A stretch of 64,000 bases of DNA from Verrucomicrobiota bacterium (GTDB taxonomy: Bacteria > Verrucomicrobiota > Verrucomicrobiia > Opitutales > Opitutaceae): assembly GCA_023432225.1 (NCBI GenBank), contig JAEYUW010000045.1:427620-491619 (forward strand), written 5' to 3'. The notes beneath the pieces were generated by a model. That model had not been told where the DNA came from and searched no databases. It was given only the letters and a program-made list of their open reading frames with translations. Positions 1-9,434 of the stretch are shown piece after piece. Both the position numbers and the translations under genes were made by a program. Numbering within the stretch: position 1 is the stretch's first letter; each line of letters starts with the position of its first letter.

Positions 1-97
1 AGACCTTCTTGCCGAAGTGCGCGAGGCGGATGCCGGCGGCGAGTCCGGACATGCCGGCGCCGATGATGACGGCATCGTAGTGTGCGGCTGCGTTCAT
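1..97 (-). CDS. FAD-dependent oxidoreductase, N-terminal fragment (cut by window edge)
   Basis: Only the first 32 codons lie in the window. They begin MNAAAHYDAVIIGAGMSG and show a beta strand followed by GAGMSG, the dinucleotide-binding GxGxxG loop of FAD/NAD(P) Rossmann proteins, then AAGIRLAHFGKKV, the usual helix and second strand. This is typical of phytoene-desaturase or GidA/retinol-saturase-like oxidoreductases. It lies downstream of an acyl carrier protein and a ketosynthase on the same strand, so a role in reducing or desaturating a lipid or polyene is a reasonable inference, but the substrate cannot be read from this fragment. A terminator-like hairpin separates it from the acyl carrier protein gene. 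Confidence 0.75.
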   Translation of the reverse strand, partial: MNAAAHYDAVIIGAGMSGLAAGIRLAHFGKKV

Positions 98-111
98 GTG
101 GTCCGTTCAGC

Positions 112-137
112 AAAAAGGCGGGGTCGAAGACCCCGCC
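112..137 (-). terminator. Rho-independent terminator after the acyl carrier protein gene
   Basis: Read on the minus strand this is a perfect 9-bp stem (ggcggggtc / gaccccgcc) with a three-base ttc loop, directly followed by five T residues. It lies 27 bases past the acyl carrier protein stop codon and 14 bases before the oxidoreductase start, so it may end or attenuate transcription between the two. Confidence 0.75.
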
Positions 138-164
138 CTTCAAAAGGAGCCGAGCGCTGACAGG

Positions 165-419
165 TTAGGCCTTGGCCTGGAACTTCGGCGTCAGGTATTC
201 GGCGCAGCTGTCGAGCGAGGCGAGCTGCATGTAGTCGGCCTCAGGGACTTCGATGCCGTGGCGCTTGCGGAGCTCCATGACGATGTCGAGAAAGTCCATG
301 GAATCGAGCTGGAGCTGGTCGCGGAGGCGAACGTCCGGCTTGATGGCCGTGAGGTCCTCGTCGGGAGCGATGTCGGAGATGATGTCGATAACCAGCTTCT
401 TGCAGGCGTCTTTCGTCAT
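165..419 (-). CDS. acyl carrier protein
   Basis: This 84-residue acidic protein has the four-helix ACP pattern and the motif DSMDF (about residues 39-43), whose serine carries the 4'-phosphopantetheine arm. The usual housekeeping motif is DSLD; DSMDF is more often seen in specialised carrier proteins. The gene is 17 bases downstream of a ketosynthase on the same strand and upstream of an FAD oxidoreductase, so it probably serves a dedicated fatty-acid or polyene pathway rather than bulk fatty-acid synthesis. The first helix carries two lysines (CKKLVIDII). Start at 419 gives the normal ACP length. Its exact pathway is not determined. Confidence 0.88.
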   Translation of the reverse strand: MTKDACKKLVIDIISDIAPDEDLTAIKPDVRLRDQLQLDSMDFLDIVMELRKRHGIEVPEADYMQLASLDSCAEYLTPKFQAKA

Positions 420-436
420 GATGTGCGGAGGTGAGT

Positions 437-1675
437 TCAGGCTGTAAAGCGCTTGATGATCAAAGTGGAATTAATTCCGAGCATACCGAAGGAATTATTC
501 AGGATGGCGTCAACCCGTTTAACTGTGCGCGGTTGGTTGAGCACGAGGCCGGGGATATCGCACTGCGGATCAAGCTCATCCACATTAATCGTTGGGTGAA
601 CGACGAGGTCGTCGAAGCTCGGTAAATTGCCGGCCAGTTCGAGCGCGCCGGCCGCGCCCATGCAATGGCCGATGAAGCTCTTGGTGTTGTTGATCGCGAC
701 CGGCTCCTTGCGGTCCTTGAAAACGGCGGCGATCGCCTGGCATTCCTGAATGTCGCCTTGCGGCGTGGACGTGGCGTGCGTGTTGACGATGTCGATGTCG
801 TCGACGGTCATGCCGGCGTTGGCGAGGGCTTTGCGGACGCACTCGGCCTGACGCTCGGGGTTGGGCAAAACGTAATCGGTGGCGTCGGAGTTGACGCAGT
901 AGCCGGCGATCTCGCCGTAGATCTTGGCGCCGCGCGCCTGGGCGTCTTCGAGGCGTTCGATCGTGTAGAGGCAGCCGCCCTCCGAGATGACGATGCCGTT
1001 GCGGGCTTTGTCGAACGGACGGCTGGCTTTCGTCGGATCGGCGTGGGCCGCGAGGGCATTCTGGCTCTTGAAACCGGCGAAAATGCCGAAGGTCTGCGGG
1101 CTCTCGCTGATGCCGCCCGCGATCGCGAAATCGACTTCGCCGAGGCGCAGCATTTGCGCGGCGTGGATCAGGCCCATGTTGCCGGCCGCGCACGCAGCGC
1201 CGATCGTGTAAGCGGGGCCCGTGACGCCGAGGTTGAGCGACGCTTCGCCGGCCGGGTTGTTCGCCACGGTCCGCGGGTTGTGGTGATGCGTCCAGAACTT
1301 CGTGTCGTATTTGAACTGCGAAATGTTGAACACCTCGTTCTCGGTCTCGACGTTGCCGTGCTCGGTGATGCCGATGTAGATGCCGACGCGGCTCTTGTCG
1401 CGCTCGTCCAAGTTCACACCGGCGTCAGCGAGCGCCTCACGTGCGCAGTAGACGCTGATACTGCCCGCGCGCGTGCCGATGCGGACATCCTTCTTCTTCT
1501 GATATTTCAGCGGGTCGAACGTGCACATGCCCGCCGGCCAGCGTCCCATGTAGCGGACGTCGACGGTCGTGATGCCAGAAACGCCTTTGAGCAGATTCTG
1601 ACGAAACTCAGCCAACGTGTTGCCATTCGGCGCGGTCAGGCCGACTCCGGTGATGACGATGCGGGTTTGCTTCAT
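437..1675 (-). CDS. beta-ketoacyl-ACP synthase (FabF/KAS II family)
   Basis: A 412-residue decarboxylating condensing enzyme that would extend an acyl chain with malonyl-ACP. The thiolase-fold Cys-His-His triad is visible: the nucleophile in IGAACAAGNMG, the first histidine in NTHATSTPQGD and the second in SFIGHCMGAAGALE. The start MKQTRIVITGVGLTAPNG is chosen because this is the canonical FabF opening; an in-frame start 19 codons upstream adds non-conserved residues. No Shine-Dalgarno sequence is evident. It is followed by an acyl carrier protein and an FAD oxidoreductase, so the three genes probably form one lipid or polyene unit. It diverges from galE. Confidence 0.88.
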   Translation of the reverse strand: MKQTRIVITGVGLTAPNGNTLAEFRQNLLKGVSGITTVDVRYMGRWPAGMCTFDPLKYQKKKDVRIGTRAGSISVYCAREALADAGVNLDERDKSRVGIYIGITEHGNVETENEVFNISQFKYDTKFWTHHHNPRTVANNPAGEASLNLGVTGPAYTIGAACAAGNMGLIHAAQMLRLGEVDFAIAGGISESPQTFGIFAGFKSQNALAAHADPTKASRPFDKARNGIVISEGGCLYTIERLEDAQARGAKIYGEIAGYCVNSDATDYVLPNPERQAECVRKALANAGMTVDDIDIVNTHATSTPQGDIQECQAIAAVFKDRKEPVAINNTKSFIGHCMGAAGALELAGNLPSFDDLVVHPTINVDELDPQCDIPGLVLNQPRTVKRVDAILNNSFGMLGINSTLIIKRFTA

Positions 1676-1752
1676 GTGACGGAACAGGAGAATGGACACG
1701 GAATTACCTAGCCACCGCGAAAGCAACCCCAATAGAACTCAGGCTCCTCCCC

Positions 1753-2748
1753 ATGAAAGTTCTCGTCGCCGGCGGAGCCGGTTACATCGGCAGTCATTGT
1801 GTTCGGCAGTTGCTCGCCGCCGGTCATGAACCCGTCGTCGTCGACAATCTCGTCTACGGCCATCGCGGCGCCGTCGCCCCCGAGATTCCGTTCTACGACG
1901 TCGACTTCGGCGACGCGACCGCGATCGCCCGCGTGTTCGACGAGCACCGCATCGATGTCGTGATGCACTTCGCGGCCTACGCCTACGTCGGCGAGTCGGT
2001 CACGAATCCGATCAAATACTACCGCAACAACCTCGCGGCTCCGCTCACTCTGCTCGAGGTGATGCTGCAACGCGGCGTGAAGAAATTCGTCTTCTCGTCC
2101 ACGTGTGCGACCTACGGCGTGCCGGCGCGTCTGCCGATCACCGAAGATTTGCCGCAAGCGCCGATCAATCCTTACGGCCAGACAAAGCTCGACGTCGAAA
2201 ACCTCCTGAAAGCCCTCGCGCGCTCGCACGGCCTGAGTTTCGCCACGTTCCGCTACTTCAACGCCGCCGGCGCGTCCGAGGACGGCAAGATCGGCGAAGA
2301 TCACGAGCCCGAGACGCACTTGATTCCCCTCGCGATCGGCGCCGCGCAGGGGCTCCGCCCTGCCCTGCAGGTTTTCGGCACGGATTACCCGACGGCCGAC
2401 GGCACCTGCCTGCGCGATTACGTGCACGTCGACGACTTGAGCCGCGCGCACATCGCGGTGTTCGAGAAACTCGCCATGCCCGGCGCACAGTTTTTCTACA
2501 ATCTCGGCACCGGCACGCCGACTTCGGTGAAAGAAGTCATCAACGCCGTCGAGAAAGTCAGCGGCCTCAAAGTCCCCGTGACCTACGCGCCGCGTCGCGC
2601 GGGCGATCCGCCCGCGCTCTACGCCGATTCGACCAAGGCGAAGACCGAACTCAACTGGACGCCGAAGTTCTCGACGATCGAGCCGATCATCGAGACGGCC
2701 TGGCGCTGGCACAACGCGAAGCCCAAGGGCTACGGCGACCGGAAGTAA
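1753..2748 (+). CDS. galE: UDP-glucose 4-epimerase
   Basis: This 331-residue short-chain dehydrogenase family enzyme interconverts UDP-glucose and UDP-galactose in the cytoplasm, feeding envelope polysaccharide synthesis. The NAD-binding loop GGAGYIGSH lies at residues 7-15. The catalytic set is visible as the Ser/Thr region FSSTCATYG and the Tyr-Lys motif YGQTK. NAAGASEDGKIGEDH and the HVDDLSRAH segment match GalE. The length equals the usual bacterial enzyme. The start is preceded by the pyrimidine run ctcctcccc rather than a Shine-Dalgarno site. It stands alone, divergent from the ketosynthase gene. Confidence 0.93.
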   Translation: MKVLVAGGAGYIGSHCVRQLLAAGHEPVVVDNLVYGHRGAVAPEIPFYDVDFGDATAIARVFDEHRIDVVMHFAAYAYVGESVTNPIKYYRNNLAAPLTLLEVMLQRGVKKFVFSSTCATYGVPARLPITEDLPQAPINPYGQTKLDVENLLKALARSHGLSFATFRYFNAAGASEDGKIGEDHEPETHLIPLAIGAAQGLRPALQVFGTDYPTADGTCLRDYVHVDDLSRAHIAVFEKLAMPGAQFFYNLGTGTPTSVKEVINAVEKVSGLKVPVTYAPRRAGDPPALYADSTKAKTELNWTPKFSTIEPIIETAWRWHNAKPKGYGDRK

Positions 2749-2783
2749 GCGCGATTTGAAGTGAGTTCGAGCCGCTGAGGTGA

Positions 2784-2866
2784 GGTGGAGCGCATTGACC
2801 TCAATGCGCTCGCGTGCTCGTCCTGCGGCGTGCGTTTTGAACGCGTTGAGGTCAACGCGTTCCACC
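2784..2866 (+). repeat. palindromic intergenic repeat bounded by GGTGGA...TCCACC
   Basis: The element holds two perfect hairpins, gcgcattga/tcaatgcgc and aacgcgttga/tcaacgcgtt, which are also inverted copies of each other and are enclosed by ggtgga / tccacc. The two hairpins differ at several positions, yet each stays self-complementary. It lies between the convergent galE and response-regulator genes. Confidence 0.8.
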
Positions 2867-2934
2867 GACTCCCCCTGAGCATCGCGCGTCTTTCCTCCGC
2901 AGGTCGTAGAGGCCGGGTTCCGGCGGCGACCAGC

Positions 2935-4350
<1,416 letters not shown>

Positions 4351-4395
4351 GGATTGTATTAGCGCTTTCGAGGGCGATGGTTCTACTTAGGGCCG

Positions 4396-5214
4396 ATGTT
4401 GGGGTGGTCAATTAATCTGTTCCGTGTCTTTGGCATACAGCTCGCGATTCACGTGAGCTTTTTCCTGCTGCTCGCCTACTTTGGATGGGAGGGCTGGATG
4501 CAGGCGGGAGCGACCGGCGCGCTCTGGAGTGTGCTCGTGGTGACATTGTTCTTCGGCTGCGTCGTGCTGCACGAACTGGGCCATTCGCTCACGGCGCGTC
4601 GTTACGGCGTGCAAGTGCCGCGCATCCTTCTGATGCCGATCGGCGGCATGGCGGAGTTCGATCGCATCCCGCGACGACCTTCCGCGGAACTCCTCATCAC
4701 GATTGCGGGACCGCTGGTGAACTTCGTGCTCGTCGCGGCGCTGCTGCCGCTCGTGTGGCACGATCTGTGGTCGGAGCAGGCGCTGCCGCTTTACGGCGCG
4801 AAAATGACCCTGATCCAGCTCGCGATCGGCAATCTCGTCATGGGCACGTTCAACCTGCTGCCCGTTTTCCCAATGGACGGCGGCCGCATCCTCCGCGCCC
4901 TGCTCGCCCGCAAGATGGACTATCTGGTCGCGACGCGGCGTGCCGTGATCATCGGAAAAATCGCCGCCCCGCTGCTGGCCGTCGCGGCGGTGTATTTCCT
5001 CGATTGGTATCTGCTCGCGGTGCTGTTCATCTTCATCTTTTTCGCCGGCGACGCGGAATATCGGCAGTTGCTGCGACGCGAGCAAGAGGCCGCCTATTGG
5101 ACGGATTGGGCCAAGCGCGTTGCGGCCGTTCAAACCACCCAAGCCGCCGCGGCACAGAATCCGGATGATCCGTCCGCTCCTCCGCCGCCGATCGTCCTGC
5201 ACGGACCAAACTGA
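4396..5214 (+). CDS. site-2 protease family (M50) zinc metalloprotease
   Basis: This 272-residue multi-pass membrane protein cleaves within membranes in its family. The zinc-binding motif HELGH is at residues 59-63 and the second motif NLLPVFPMDGG supplies the third metal ligand (D161). Hydrophobic segments near residues 15-30, 43-60, 100-122, 140-155 and 185-215 fit the compact M50B topology without a PDZ domain. The tail (about 230-272) is cytoplasmic-looking and ends in a Pro-rich stretch. It diverges from the sigma-54-type regulator with 45 bases between starts, so co-regulation is possible. The substrate is unknown; other members process sigma-factor regulators or sporulation factors. 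Confidence 0.87.
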   Translation: MLGWSINLFRVFGIQLAIHVSFFLLLAYFGWEGWMQAGATGALWSVLVVTLFFGCVVLHELGHSLTARRYGVQVPRILLMPIGGMAEFDRIPRRPSAELLITIAGPLVNFVLVAALLPLVWHDLWSEQALPLYGAKMTLIQLAIGNLVMGTFNLLPVFPMDGGRILRALLARKMDYLVATRRAVIIGKIAAPLLAVAAVYFLDWYLLAVLFIFIFFAGDAEYRQLLRREQEAAYWTDWAKRVAAVQTTQAAAAQNPDDPSAPPPPIVLHGPN

Positions 5215-5292
5215 GTAAGTTCAGGATCATTTCCAAAAAGGCCTTGCATTCGCCCGGCAAAACCCACTTTTTGACCGCTCGCAGTTCTTTGT

Positions 5293-5368
5293 GGGCTCGT
5301 AGCTCAGTTGGCAGAGCGCCTCAATGGCATTGAGGAGGTCGTCAGTTCGAACCTGATCGGGTCCACCA
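5293..5368 (+). tRNA. tRNA-Ala (anticodon GGC)
   Basis: A complete cloverleaf of 76 bases can be folded. The acceptor stem GGGCTCG pairs with CGGGTCC and contains the G3-U70 wobble that identifies alanine tRNAs. The anticodon stem-loop is CCTCA / ATGGCAT / TGAGG with anticodon GGC, and the T arm contains GTTCGAA. The 3' CCA is encoded. A terminator follows 37 bases later. Confidence 0.95.
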
Positions 5369-5405
5369 CTTTCCGGCCGCGAATCGCGGCCCACGAACCA
5401 GTTAA

Positions 5406-5450
5406 CGAAACCCGAGAGCGCCGCACGGTGCCTCGGGTTTCGCCTTTTCT
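5406..5450 (+). terminator. Rho-independent terminator of the tRNA-Ala gene
   Basis: An 11-bp perfect stem, cgaaacccgag / ctcgggtttcg, with a 15-base loop is followed by ccttttct. Its position just past the tRNA supports a terminator. Confidence 0.75.
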
Positions 5451-5530
5451 GCCGGCCTGCCGCGCGCTCCGGCCGATGGCGCGCAGATTTTTGGAAACCT
5501 CATCGATCGGGCCGGGTTATCTGAGCAGCC

Positions 5531-7924
5531 ATGCTTTCTGATCTCCGGCTCGCCGTTAGAAATCTCCTCAAGTCGCGCGGCTTCAGTGCCGTCGCTGTCC
5601 TCACCCTCGCGGTCGGCCTCGCGGCGACGACGACGATGTTCAGCACATTGCGCGCTCTCGTCCTCTCGCCCTTCCGCTATCCCGCGCCGGAACAGCTCGC
5701 GATGGTCTGGTCGGACCGGCAATGGCCGCTCTCTTCGGCCGACTACCTCGACATCAAAAAGGAGCTGACGTCCTTCAGCGAATTCGGCGTCTACACGCCG
5801 CAATCCTTCAACGTCGGGCAGGAAAACGCGCAAGCCGTGTCCGGCGCCGGCGTCACGGCCGGCGTGCTGCGTGCCTTCGGCGTCGCCCCGCTGCACGGCC
5901 GGTGGTTCACGCCGGACGACGAGGTGATCGGCGCGCCCGCCGTCGCCATTCTCAGCTACACGCTCTGGCAACAATCCTTCGGCGGCGATCCTGGCCTCAT
6001 CGGACGCGAAGTGCGCCTCAACGGTGGCAATGTCACCGTCGTCGGCGTCATGCCCGCCGGATTCGAGTTCGCGGGACCGTGGCTGCAGACCACCGATTGC
6101 CATGTGTGGCAGCCGCTGCAGTTCGACCCGGCGAAACTCCAGCGCGATTCGCATTGGCTGTGCGGCCTGGCGCGGCTCCGTCCGGGCGTTAGCGTCGCCG
6201 CCGCCGACGCCGAGGTGAAGGCCCTAGGCAAACGACTCGCCGAAGCCTACCCCGACAGCAATCTGCGCAAGCCGATGCTCGTCGTCTCGCTCCACGAGCA
6301 AATGACCGCCAACACCGCGCGCCAAGGCTGGGTGCTCTTCGCCGCCGTCGCGCTCGTGCTCCTCGTCGCCTGCGCCAACGTCGCCAGCATGCTGCTGGCC
6401 CGCGGCGCGAAACGGGCCGGCGAGTTCGGTGTGCGCCTCGCGCTCGGCGCCACCCGCGGAGCGCTGGTGCGGCTCGCGTTGGCGGAAAGTCTCGTGATCG
6501 CGTTCGCTGGCGCCGCGCTCGGTTTGGCGCTTTCGCTCGGAGGCATTCAGGTCATGCGCGTCATCGCGCCGACCACGGCCGCCCGCAAGGCGGCGATCGC
6601 TCTCGATGCGGACGTGCTGCTCTTCGTGCTCGGCGCGACGCTGCTGACCGCACTCGTCGCCGGATTGCCGCCCGCCCTCGCGGGTTCGCGAGTCGGTCTG
6701 GCCGCAGTGATTCGCAGCGACTCGCGGAACAGCACCTCGTCGCGCCACCGCTTGCTGCAAGGGCTGCTCATTGGCCAGATCGCCCTCGCGTTCATCCTCG
6801 CCAACGGCGCCGCGATCTTCTCCCGCAGTTATCTGAAACTGATCGAGGACAACCAGCAGCTCTCGACCGATCACGTGCTCGTCGGGCGAGTCAACCTGCG
6901 CGGCAAGCGCTACGACGAAGACGCGGACCGCGTGCGTTTCTGGCGGGCGCTGGAAGAACGGCTGAAAGCACTCCCGGGCGTAACCAGCGTCGGAGTCACC
7001 TCGAAGCTGCCACTCGAAGGCGGCAGCAACACGAACGCGCTCGTGAACGACGAAACCTACGATCCGGCGAAGCGTCGCATGTTGGTGGAGCGCTCGTCGG
7101 TCACCGAAGACTATTTCGCCGCCGCGGGCCTCAAGCTGGTCCAGGGGCGCACGCTCAATGCCGAGGATCGCACCGGCGAAGTGCGCGGTGTGGTCGTGAA
7201 TCAGGCCATGGTCGCCAAGGCTTGGCCGGATAAGAACCCGCTGGGCGAAATGATTCGCGGCAACAATCCCGGGAAACCGTGGTATACCGTGCGCGTGGTC
7301 GGTGTGGTGGAGGACGTGCGGCAGTTCGGCCCCACCGAGAAGGTGCAGGCGGAAATGTATACGACGCCTGAAGGGCATTGGGGACGCTCGCTGATCGCTA
7401 TGATTCGGTCGTCTCAGCCGGCCACCGCGCTGGCATCGGCGTTACGCGCGGAGGTGGCGGCGCTCGATTCGGAGCTTGGCGTCGAACGCATCCGCACGCT
7501 CGGTCAGGTCGTGAAGGACTCCACGCGCGGCCAGCGCACGATGGCCGGACTCGTGAACGCTTTCATGGCGATCGCGCTCGGTCTGCTGGCGGTCGGTCTC
7601 TACGGCACTCTCTCCTACCTCGTTCAACAGCGCACGCGCGAGATCGGCGTGCGCCTCGCCATCGGTGCCGGCAAGGGCAGCATCCTCCGACTGATCGCGG
7701 CGCAGAGCGGTCGCTGGATTGCCATCGGACTCGTGCTCGGCATCGGCGGCGTCTTCGGCAGCAGCGCGCTGCTGAAGTCGGTCGTCTATGGCATGGACGG
7801 CGTCAGCGTCGGACCGCTGGCGCTCGGCGCGGCCGCGGTGTTCTGCGCCGCAGTGCTCGCTTGCTGGATTCCCGCTCAGCGTGCGTCGCGGCTGGATCCG
7901 CTGCTGGCGCTGCGATCCGATTGA
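5531..7924 (+). CDS. ABC transporter permease, duplicated orphan FtsX/MacB type
   Basis: This 797-residue membrane protein has the architecture of the duplicated orphan permeases common in Acidobacteria and Verrucomicrobia: an N-terminal helix (AVAVLTLAVGLAATTTMFS), a periplasmic MacB-core domain (about 45-240), three FtsX helices with the motif GEFGVRLALGATRG, a second periplasmic core (about 440-640), and a final FtsX unit with REIGVRLAIGAGKG. The repetition of EFGVRLALGA / EIGVRLAIGA shows the internal duplication. No ATPase gene is next to it, as is usual for this group. A likely role is export or lipoprotein-type extrusion, but the substrate is unknown. Confidence 0.88.
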   Translation: MLSDLRLAVRNLLKSRGFSAVAVLTLAVGLAATTTMFSTLRALVLSPFRYPAPEQLAMVWSDRQWPLSSADYLDIKKELTSFSEFGVYTPQSFNVGQENAQAVSGAGVTAGVLRAFGVAPLHGRWFTPDDEVIGAPAVAILSYTLWQQSFGGDPGLIGREVRLNGGNVTVVGVMPAGFEFAGPWLQTTDCHVWQPLQFDPAKLQRDSHWLCGLARLRPGVSVAAADAEVKALGKRLAEAYPDSNLRKPMLVVSLHEQMTANTARQGWVLFAAVALVLLVACANVASMLLARGAKRAGEFGVRLALGATRGALVRLALAESLVIAFAGAALGLALSLGGIQVMRVIAPTTAARKAAIALDADVLLFVLGATLLTALVAGLPPALAGSRVGLAAVIRSDSRNSTSSRHRLLQGLLIGQIALAFILANGAAIFSRSYLKLIEDNQQLSTDHVLVGRVNLRGKRYDEDADRVRFWRALEERLKALPGVTSVGVTSKLPLEGGSNTNALVNDETYDPAKRRMLVERSSVTEDYFAAAGLKLVQGRTLNAEDRTGEVRGVVVNQAMVAKAWPDKNPLGEMIRGNNPGKPWYTVRVVGVVEDVRQFGPTEKVQAEMYTTPEGHWGRSLIAMIRSSQPATALASALRAEVAALDSELGVERIRTLGQVVKDSTRGQRTMAGLVNAFMAIALGLLAVGLYGTLSYLVQQRTREIGVRLAIGAGKGSILRLIAAQSGRWIAIGLVLGIGGVFGSSALLKSVVYGMDGVSVGPLALGAAAVFCAAVLACWIPAQRASRLDPLLALRSD

Positions 7925-7960
7925 GCGTCAGGCACGCACGGATGGAATCGAACCCGTTTA

Positions 7961-8029
7961 GGACCTGAGGCTGCGGACGCAGCCCCAGGCAGCATCAAAC
8001 GCTCGGCCTCACGCGAGGTGAGACCCTAC
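7961..8029. repeat. two-hairpin intergenic repeat ending in CCCTAC
   Basis: The stretch has a hairpin ggctgcg-ga-cgcagcc and a second unit that, on the minus strand, reads GTAGGGTCTCACCTCG and then CGTGAGG. The second unit matches the middle unit of the repeat at 48369-48393. It separates the convergent permease and TonB genes. Confidence 0.7.
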
Positions 8030-8063
8030 AGTGTGCCGACGGCAACCTTCCGGCGCCACCGCC

Positions 8064-8990
8064 TCAATCGAGGTCGCGCATGCGGAACGTGAGCCGCCAC
8101 GTGTCCGTCTGGCCGTCGGGCCGCTTCCGATTCCAGGCGAGGCGCCGGAACGTGGCGAGCACGGCTTGATCGAACTCCGCGTTGCCGGACGAGCGCGCGA
8201 TACGCACGTTGCCGATTTCGCCGCTCGCCGTCACGAGGAACGTGACATCGGCATTCAGCGAATCGGCCAAGCCGGTCGGCTTGAGCTCATCGAAAATGCC
8301 CTTCAATTCGTTTTTCAGCAGCGTCTGGTAGACGAGCAGCGCGTCGGCCTCTTCGCGCGACAGCGCTTTGCCGCCTCCGCCGCCTTTCTTGTTGGTCACG
8401 GATCCGCCCATTACGCCCTCGCGGATGCCTTCGACGTCGACGCCTTTGACCCCTGCCGCCGCTTTCGCGCGCGCTTCCGCGGCTTTGCGGGCGGCTTCGC
8501 GCTTTGCGGCCTCACGATCGATTTTCTTCTTCTCGTTTAGATAGGAAACCATCCGCTTCTTGTTCATCTCGTTCACGACGGCCTTGGCTTCCTTCGTGAG
8601 CGGCTGCTTCGGTTTCGGCACTTCCTTGGCCTTCTCCTTCGGCTTCGGTTTGGGCTTTTCCTTGGGCGGCGTCGGAATCGACTCCTCCACGGGAGGCGTC
8701 TTCACCGTCTCGACGACCGGTTCGGGTTCAGGCTCGGGGGCGACTTCCGGCTGGCGCACCGGCGCATTCACCGGCGGTGCGATTTTCGGCGGCGTGAGCG
8801 TGTTGCCCAGCGCCGGGGCCACGAGTTCATCCGGCGCGGTCGGCGGACCGGCGACGAGATCGAAGATCACTGGAGGACGCTGCTGCGATTGCACCTGCGC
8901 GATGTAGAGCGACAGACCCGCGATGATCGCCGCCACCACCGCGTGCAGCAGGAGCGAGGCAAAGAAGGCACTGGGCGAGTTCGCGCGCAT
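8064..8990 (-). CDS. tonB: TonB-family energy transducer
   Basis: This 308-residue protein has one N-terminal membrane helix (about 9-30, FFASLLLHAVVAAIIAGLSL), a Pro/Lys/Glu-rich periplasm-spanning section (about 55-125), an Ala/Lys-rich helical section (about 130-185), a short Gly run, and a C-terminal TonB/TolA-like domain (about 220-308, with LNADVTFLVTASGEIGNVRI and FRRLAWNRKRP). It would couple the proton-motive force to outer-membrane receptors or to envelope constriction. It starts 6 bases after the ExbD stop and forms an operon exbB-exbD-tonB. No TolB or Pal gene follows, so whether it works as TonB or TolA is open. Confidence 0.85.
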   Translation of the reverse strand: MRANSPSAFFASLLLHAVVAAIIAGLSLYIAQVQSQQRPPVIFDLVAGPPTAPDELVAPALGNTLTPPKIAPPVNAPVRQPEVAPEPEPEPVVETVKTPPVEESIPTPPKEKPKPKPKEKAKEVPKPKQPLTKEAKAVVNEMNKKRMVSYLNEKKKIDREAAKREAARKAAEARAKAAAGVKGVDVEGIREGVMGGSVTNKKGGGGGKALSREEADALLVYQTLLKNELKGIFDELKPTGLADSLNADVTFLVTASGEIGNVRIARSSGNAEFDQAVLATFRRLAWNRKRPDGQTDTWRLTFRMRDLD

Positions 8991-8996
8991 CGGCGC

Positions 8997-9425
8997 TTAA
9001 GAGCCGGTCTGGGTGTCGAAGGTGACCTTCGAGAGGCCGTTCTGCTTCAACGCGTCCATCACGCTGATGAAGTGCTGCGCCGTGGCCTTTTGATCCATGC
9101 GGATGCGGAACACGGGCGGCTTCGGCTCCGCGGCATAGGTTGCGAGCATTTTCTTCAAATTGGCGATCGGCACGATCTGGCTGCCGAGCGAACAAGTGCC
9201 ATCGGCTTTGATGCTGATCGTCTCGAAACGCGTATCCTTGTCCGGTCGCGATTGCTCGCTTTTGGACTCCACGGGCAAATTCACCGCCACCGTCTGCTCC
9301 GATTGGATGAGCGGCGTGGCAATCATGAAGATGATCAGCAGCGTGAACGCCAAATCGATGAGGTTGGTGACATTCAGTTCCGAGATCGGATGGGCGGCGC
9401 GAGGCCGGCGAAAGGTGCGTGCCAT
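8997..9425 (-). CDS. exbD: ExbD/TolR biopolymer transport protein
   Basis: This 142-residue inner-membrane protein has one N-terminal helix (LIDLAFTLLIIFMIATPLI) containing the conserved membrane aspartate (LNVTNLIDLAFTLL), which takes part in proton translocation with ExbB. The rest is the periplasmic ExbD domain, with the usual RMDQKATAQHFISVMDALKQNGL segment near the C terminus. It lies 9 bases downstream of the ExbB-like gene and 6 bases upstream of the TonB-like gene, so the three are very likely co-transcribed and form one motor. Confidence 0.92.
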   Translation of the reverse strand: MARTFRRPRAAHPISELNVTNLIDLAFTLLIIFMIATPLIQSEQTVAVNLPVESKSEQSRPDKDTRFETISIKADGTCSLGSQIVPIANLKKMLATYAAEPKPPVFRIRMDQKATAQHFISVMDALKQNGLSKVTFDTQTGS

Positions 9426-9434
9426 GGTCGCTCC

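Noticed and set aside
5531..7924. Complete MacAB-type efflux system
   Set aside because: Only the permease is present, with no ATPase or MacA adaptor; the duplicated orphan class fits better.
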